The position numbers and the translations under genes are program-made. A DNA stretch of 64,000 nt from assembly GCF_024433635.1 (NCBI RefSeq), contig NZ_WNJZ01000008.1, forward strand, positions 33,839 through 97,838, in the 5' to 3' direction. Positions 61,012 through 64,000 of the stretch are shown here, in pieces; within the stretch, counting starts at the first letter, position 1; the number at the start of each line of letters is the position of its first letter. The notes under the pieces are model-generated. The model worked only from the letters and a program-made list of their open reading frames with translations, had not been told where the DNA came from and made no database searches. Source of the DNA: Ruminococcus sp. zg-924. Lineage in GTDB: Bacteria > Bacillota > Clostridia > Oscillospirales > Acutalibacteraceae.

Positions 61012-61704
61012 TCACCACCCAATCTCATAAGCGGACTTTTGAACTTCGTTTTGGTAAATTTCCGATATTTTTCCGCTGTTCATTTTAACAACAGTTTTGG
61101 CCATTTCCGCAATATTCAAATTATGCGTTACCATTACAATCGTAAAGCCATACTGCTTTTTTAACTTGCAAATATAGTCCAGCACCTGTCTGCCCGTCTG
61201 CTCATCCAATGCGCCAGTAGGCTCGTCCAGGAACAATACCTTTGGCTTTTTCGCTAACGCTCTTGCAACAGAAACTCTTTGCTGTTCGCCGCCTGAAAGC
61301 TCACTCGGATATTTATGTAGTTTTTCTCCAAGCCCGACTGCTTCAATAACATTTTTATAATCTTTGTTGCCTGCTAAGTCAGCGCCCATTTTCACATTTT
61401 TATCTACGCTCATGTCAGGGAGCAAATAATACTGCTGAAAAATAAATCCAACATTTTCCTTGCGAAATACAGTTAATTCTTTGTCAGAAAGTGCTGTAAT
61501 TTCCGTTGTATCATAAAACACTTTACCGCTGTCAGGGCGTTCAAGCCCCGAAATCACATTCAAAAAGGTAGACTTTCCCGAACCTGACGCACCGAGGATC
61601 ACAACAAAATCTCCGTCCTGAATTTCAAGGCTGATACCTTGTAATACCTGAAATCGGCTTTCACCGTTCCCGTATGATTTTATAATGTCTTTCACTTTAA
61701 TCAT
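61012..61704 (-). CDS. ABC transporter ATP-binding protein (second cassette)
   Basis: A 230-residue ATPase with Walker A GASGSGKST, LSGGEQQRV, Walker B VLFLDEPTGALD and H loop MVTHN. It resembles the first ATPase but is clearly a different gene. The start follows AAAGGAG. Its promoter is 61853-61881. Confidence 0.94.
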   Translation of the reverse strand: MIKVKDIIKSYGNGESRFQVLQGISLEIQDGDFVVILGASGSGKSTFLNVISGLERPDSGKVFYDTTEITALSDKELTVFRKENVGFIFQQYYLLPDMSVDKNVKMGADLAGNKDYKNVIEAVGLGEKLHKYPSELSGGEQQRVSVARALAKKPKVLFLDEPTGALDEQTGRQVLDYICKLKKQYGFTIVMVTHNLNIAEMAKTVVKMNSGKISEIYQNEVQKSAYEIGW

Positions 61705-61755
61705 TGTTTTTATACTCCTTTATATTATTCAAAATACCCATAAATACCTCTGTAA

Positions 61756-61803
61756 TCATCGAACTGATTTCATCACCTGTGAATCGGCACATTTTGGTGG
61801 CAT
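61756..61803 (-). CDS. Possible 15-codon leader peptide
   Basis: A short ORF MPPKCADSQVMKSVR with GAGAGGGA upstream lies between the promoter and the ABC ATPase. Size and place fit a leader peptide, but a second frame overlaps it (reading to the ATPase start), so translation is only a guess. Confidence 0.3.
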   Translation of the reverse strand: MPPKCADSQVMKSVR

Positions 61804-61852
61804 AGCTTGTCCCTCTCTTTTATAAACCAGCCGTTTTACATCACTTGTTTTT

Positions 61853-61881
61853 ATTATACTCAGAACTGCATAAAAAGTCAA
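61853..61881 (-). promoter_or_regulatory. Promoter TTGACT-17-TATAAT of the second ABC cassette
   Basis: On the minus strand TTGACT (61876-61881), 17-bp spacer, TATAAT (61853-61858), the best sigma-70 type promoter in the window. The GC-rich inverted repeat immediately upstream (61883-61911) is a possible operator. Confidence 0.85.
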
Positions 61882-61882
61882 T

Positions 61883-61911
61883 AGGCGGCAGAGCATTACA
61901 GCCTGCCGCCT
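61883..61911. repeat. Inverted repeat AGGCGGCAG/CTGCCGCCT
   Basis: Nine-bp perfect arms with an 11-nt spacer between the end of the methyltransferase unit and the ABC promoter. It could end transcription of the methyltransferase unit or bind a regulator. The rest of the 61912-62113 gap shows no convincing gene. Confidence 0.55.
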
Positions 61912-62113
61912 ATATGCTATTTGTAAATGATTTCCTTTTCCACAATCTCCATCGCACAAGCCCGTATGTTATTGAGCCGATAGGCTGTTGTTCTTCTTTT
62001 AGAAGTGTTATGGCAATGGAAATAATAATCGCCAAGCAATTCGTCCCATCTGCAACAAGTATATCCAAAGAATTTAAAATATCCAGAGATTTTTTTTAAT
62101 GATAAAACGGGAT

Positions 62114-62905
62114 TTATTGCACCATTTTCAATTCATAAAGGCGATAGATTTTCTTATACATTGCACCCGTAAACATCATTTTGAAAAAGAATTTATCAAA
62201 ACCACTTAGCTCATTAACTAACCTATCAGGTGTTAATGAGTGTTCAGACTTGAGCTTAATTCTTGTATTTTGAAGAATAGGTCGAAAGTCATCAATGCCA
62301 TAAAGCTTTGTTACACCTACATCATTAACAGGATTTTTATACTTTGAGGCTTTTGCACCAAATTCCGTATAAACGTCCATTAAGATATGCAGCCTTTGAT
62401 ATTTCTCCTGCAAAACAAGGAGGAAGCCTTTTATCTGTTCATTGGAAAGGTACATACTGACACCTTCAAGAATAACAATAGCTGAATTGCCATTAGGAAG
62501 TGACTTAATATTCTCAGGATTTGCAGCGTCGAAATTTACCATATGATAATTGTCTGTTTCTTCATAATAGTTTTTTCTTAAAGCAATAACATCCGGAAAA
62601 TCTCCGTCAATCCAATTTTTATATGGGCTTATTATTCTTTGGCATCTGCTGTCCAAACCGCATCCTATGTGTAAAACAACTGCTTCTTTATCTTGTTTGA
62701 GCATCTCTTCCGTCCAATCATCAAACACCTTAGCTCTCATTGCCATATTATATGTAAGCCACTTTGATTTAGATTTTCCTCTGATTGGGAATGACTCTTT
62801 CTCCCATATTTTTTCCGCCATAGGGTCTTTTAAAATAATTCCCTTCTTGCTAACCTGCGATTTACCATACAGCGGAATAAACAAAGTTTTATTTACTTCG
62901 TTCAT
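62114..62905 (-). CDS. Class I SAM methyltransferase (LCM/TcmP-like)
   Basis: A 263-residue methyltransferase. VVLHIGCGLDSRCQRI is the SAM-binding motif I, and VILEGVSMYLSNEQIKGF the family motif of leucine carboxyl methyltransferase/TcmP-like proteins. Targets in bacteria are small molecules and seldom known. I start at 62905; the longer frame to 62938 has no better ribosome site. Confidence 0.88.
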   Translation of the reverse strand: MNEVNKTLFIPLYGKSQVSKKGIILKDPMAEKIWEKESFPIRGKSKSKWLTYNMAMRAKVFDDWTEEMLKQDKEAVVLHIGCGLDSRCQRIISPYKNWIDGDFPDVIALRKNYYEETDNYHMVNFDAANPENIKSLPNGNSAIVILEGVSMYLSNEQIKGFLLVLQEKYQRLHILMDVYTEFGAKASKYKNPVNDVGVTKLYGIDDFRPILQNTRIKLKSEHSLTPDRLVNELSGFDKFFFKMMFTGAMYKKIYRLYELKMVQ

Positions 62906-62979
62906 AATTTCGACACCTACACAAATCTTATTTATCATACAAATATTATATCGCAGTCAAAATTAACCGTCAATCAAAT

Positions 62980-63319
62980 TTACATACTCTTCGTAAAGCT
63001 CTCCGACTCATCCTATGTCATATCCTAAGTTTCATCTTCGCTCTGCTGTCTTTCAAGTGTCTGATTTTAGGCATCAATAACCATACTATTGAGTAATTAC
63101 CTTGCTTCTTTTGAAACAGGGTGAGTAATCTTGCTGAAATACTTTTCAGCGTTATCATCAATAAATGTGCTTGCAGGCATTGCAACGAACAAGCCTTTTG
63201 CGAAACTCATAACCCTAATGCCGTGAATTGCTACTGCGCCGCCGATTGTAACACTTGCAAAAGCTTTTTGAATCCTCAAACGTAAAACTTATTATTCTCA
63301 AACGTTTTGTTTCAAACAT
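62980..63319 (-). pseudogene. Decayed SpoVG-like gene
   Basis: The frame around 63097-63276 reads KAFASVTIGGAVAIHGIRV and GLFVAMPASTF, closely matching the ICE SpoVG-like protein. A frameshift breaks the N-terminus (start MFETKR at 63319). After EAR an in-frame TAA follows, but the frame goes on to align with the ICE protein (NSMVIDA stop NQTLERQQ versus EKVMNAYEQALAEQQ), with two more TAG where Gln-type residues fit, ending SFTKSM. A relic of another ICE beside the rRNA operon. Confidence 0.85.
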
Positions 63320-63370
63320 TTCATCACTCCAGAAAATCAAATTTGCTTAATTTAAATTATACCATATCAA

Positions 63371-63402
63371 TAAAAAAAAGAGAGTAGAAAACTCTACTCT
63401 CT
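63371..63402 (-). terminator. rRNA operon terminator
   Basis: On the minus strand arms AGAGAGTAG/CTACTCTCT followed by eight T, directly after tRNA-Asn. Confidence 0.92.
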
Positions 63403-63404
63403 TG

Positions 63405-63480
63405 TGGCTCCCCCAACTGGGCTCGAACCAGTGACATCATGATTAACAGTCATGCGCTCTACCGACTGAGCTATGGAGGA
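63405..63480 (-). tRNA. tRNA-Asn (GTT)
   Basis: A 76-nt tRNA with encoded CCA. Acceptor arms TCCTCCA/TGGGGGA, anticodon loop in GACTGTTAATC gives GTT, TTC arm CTGGTTCGAGCCCAG. Last gene of the rRNA operon. Confidence 0.96.
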
Positions 63481-63489
63481 ATATATGTG

Positions 63490-63606
63490 TTGGCATCTCC
63501 CTATCTTCCCGGGCCGTCTCCAGCCAAGTATTTTCGGCACCGCTGAGCTTAACTTCTGTGTTCGGTATGGGAACAGGTGGACCCTCAGTGTCATCAATAC
63601 CAACTT
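63490..63606 (-). rRNA. 5S ribosomal RNA
   Basis: About 117 nt matching bacterial 5S: CCACCTGTTCCCATACCGAA, then CACAGAAGTTAAGCTCAGCG and ACTTGGCTGGAGACGGCC. Ends are estimated from the pairing of the terminal stem. It lies after two tRNA genes instead of directly after 23S. Confidence 0.95.
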
Positions 63607-63659
63607 GTTTGTGGTTTTCCCACATATATATATTTATCACCTTTCGGCGTAAATATTCA

Positions 63660-63734
63660 TGGTGACTCGTGGGGGAATCGAACCCCCGTCGCCGGCGTGA
63701 GAGGCCGGAGTCTTAACCGCTTGACCAACGAGCC
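63660..63734 (-). tRNA. tRNA-Glu (CTC)
   Basis: A 75-nt tRNA with CCA. GGCTCGT/ACGAGTC acceptor, anticodon loop CTCTCAC gives CTC. Located between 23S and 5S. Confidence 0.94.
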
Positions 63735-63776
63735 ATATTGCTCGGGGCCGACGGTTTTCCATCAGCCCCTCATCTT

Positions 63777-63852
63777 TGGTGCACCATCAGGGACTCGAAC
63801 CCGGGACACCCTGATTAAGAGTCAGGTGCTCTACCAACTGAGCTAATGGTGC
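63777..63852 (-). tRNA. tRNA-Lys (CTT)
   Basis: A 76-nt tRNA with CCA. GCACCAT/ATGGTGC acceptor, CTGACTCTTAATCAG anticodon arm gives CTT. Located between 23S and 5S. Confidence 0.95.
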
Positions 63853-63940
63853 ATTTTTCTGTGCTTACACCTAAGCACCCTGAAAACTGAATAAAGATTT
63901 AGAAAAGAAGAAACATTGCACTGAGTTAACCAAAAGGACT

Positions 63941-64000
63941 GTGGTCAAGCCCTCGACCTATTAGTACTGCCAAGCTGAATGCCTCACGGCACTTACACAC
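63941..64000 (-). rRNA. 23S ribosomal RNA, 3' end (partial)
   Basis: The last ~60 nt of 23S rRNA on the minus strand, with GTACTAATAGGTCGAGGGCT near the 3' end. The gene continues beyond the window. Confidence 0.93.

Noticed and set aside
62980..63110. Alternative genetic code (TAG read as Gln)
   Set aside because: Only one decayed gene shows it; all intact genes use normal stops, including TAG.
1..64000. CRISPR array or phage structural genes
   Set aside because: No regularly spaced identical repeats and no capsid, tail or terminase genes were seen.

Overview
The window looks like a chromosome segment of a low-GC, anaerobic gut Clostridia bacterium, probably Oscillospiraceae/Ruminococcaceae. 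This rests on the gene families seen (spoVT, fhs, feoAAB with a FeoB-associated Cys-rich protein, a clostridial-type PASTA pseudokinase) and on a conjugative element of the kind common in gut Firmicutes. No species can be named from the sequence alone. By eye, base composition changes twice: GC-rich at 1-9500, intermediate at 10000-41000, AT-rich after that.

Region 1 (1-9731) is a cargo module with every gene on the minus strand. It holds a YesM/YesN-like sensor kinase and AraC-type response regulator, a small lipoprotein, an isoprenylcysteine-methyltransferase-like membrane protein, a YoaP-like acetyltransferase, a CPBP-like membrane protein, two alpha/beta hydrolases, a DUF2975-like protein, two flavodoxin-fold reductases, an isochorismatase-like hydrolase and a small XRE regulator. 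A conserved ~60-bp promoter element stands before each of four transcription units, including the two-component operon itself. The module therefore looks like one self-contained, autoregulated regulon.

Region 2 (about 9930-41000) is the transfer region of an integrative conjugative element (ICE), also all on the minus strand and transcribed from 40.9 kb to 10.0 kb. It encodes a T4SS (VirD4-like coupling protein, VirB4 ATPase, TrbL/VirB6-like and PrgI-like membrane proteins, an NlpC/P60 hydrolase and a small VirB2-like candidate), a relaxase with Sel1 repeats, MobC, a candidate oriT, a TOPRIM primase, and a surface module (VaFE/SpaA adhesin, class B sortase, Pro-rich lipoprotein). It also carries two orphan DNA methyltransferases, an ArdA/LPD28-like polyvalent protein and many unknown soluble proteins. 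Fourteen otherwise unrelated proteins share a short C-terminal tail, mostly acidic residues followed by a Met-rich end, which resembles a translocation signal; this is my strongest candidate for an undescribed system. Several transfer genes are preceded by intrinsic terminators whose loops can pair with RNA just downstream. The TrbL-like gene appears to need a +1 frameshift at a prfB-like CTT TGA. No integrase is visible, so the left end of the ICE must lie outside the window.

Region 3 (41000-41720) is a tRNA-Leu locus split by a small insertion. A 39-bp 5' half of the tRNA, with the native promoter, is separated from an intact tRNA-Leu by a four-helix-bundle (23S IVP family) gene on the same strand.

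Region 4 (41.8-64 kb) is chromosomal backbone: rpiB-tsaB, tsaE, fhs, leuB, a histidine phosphatase, an XRE regulator, a PASTA pseudokinase, spoVT, Rhs and Fic relics, the feoA-feoA-feoB iron uptake locus with a divergent DtxR-type regulator, an HMA-domain protein plus ABC exporter, a second ABC cassette, a methyltransferase, a decayed spoVG-like gene, and the end of an rRNA operon ordered 23S - tRNA-Lys - tRNA-Glu - 5S - tRNA-Asn. Five copies of the palindrome GTTAGCNNNNGCTAAC link the feo genes, the regulator and the HMA/ABC operon into one likely metal regulon.
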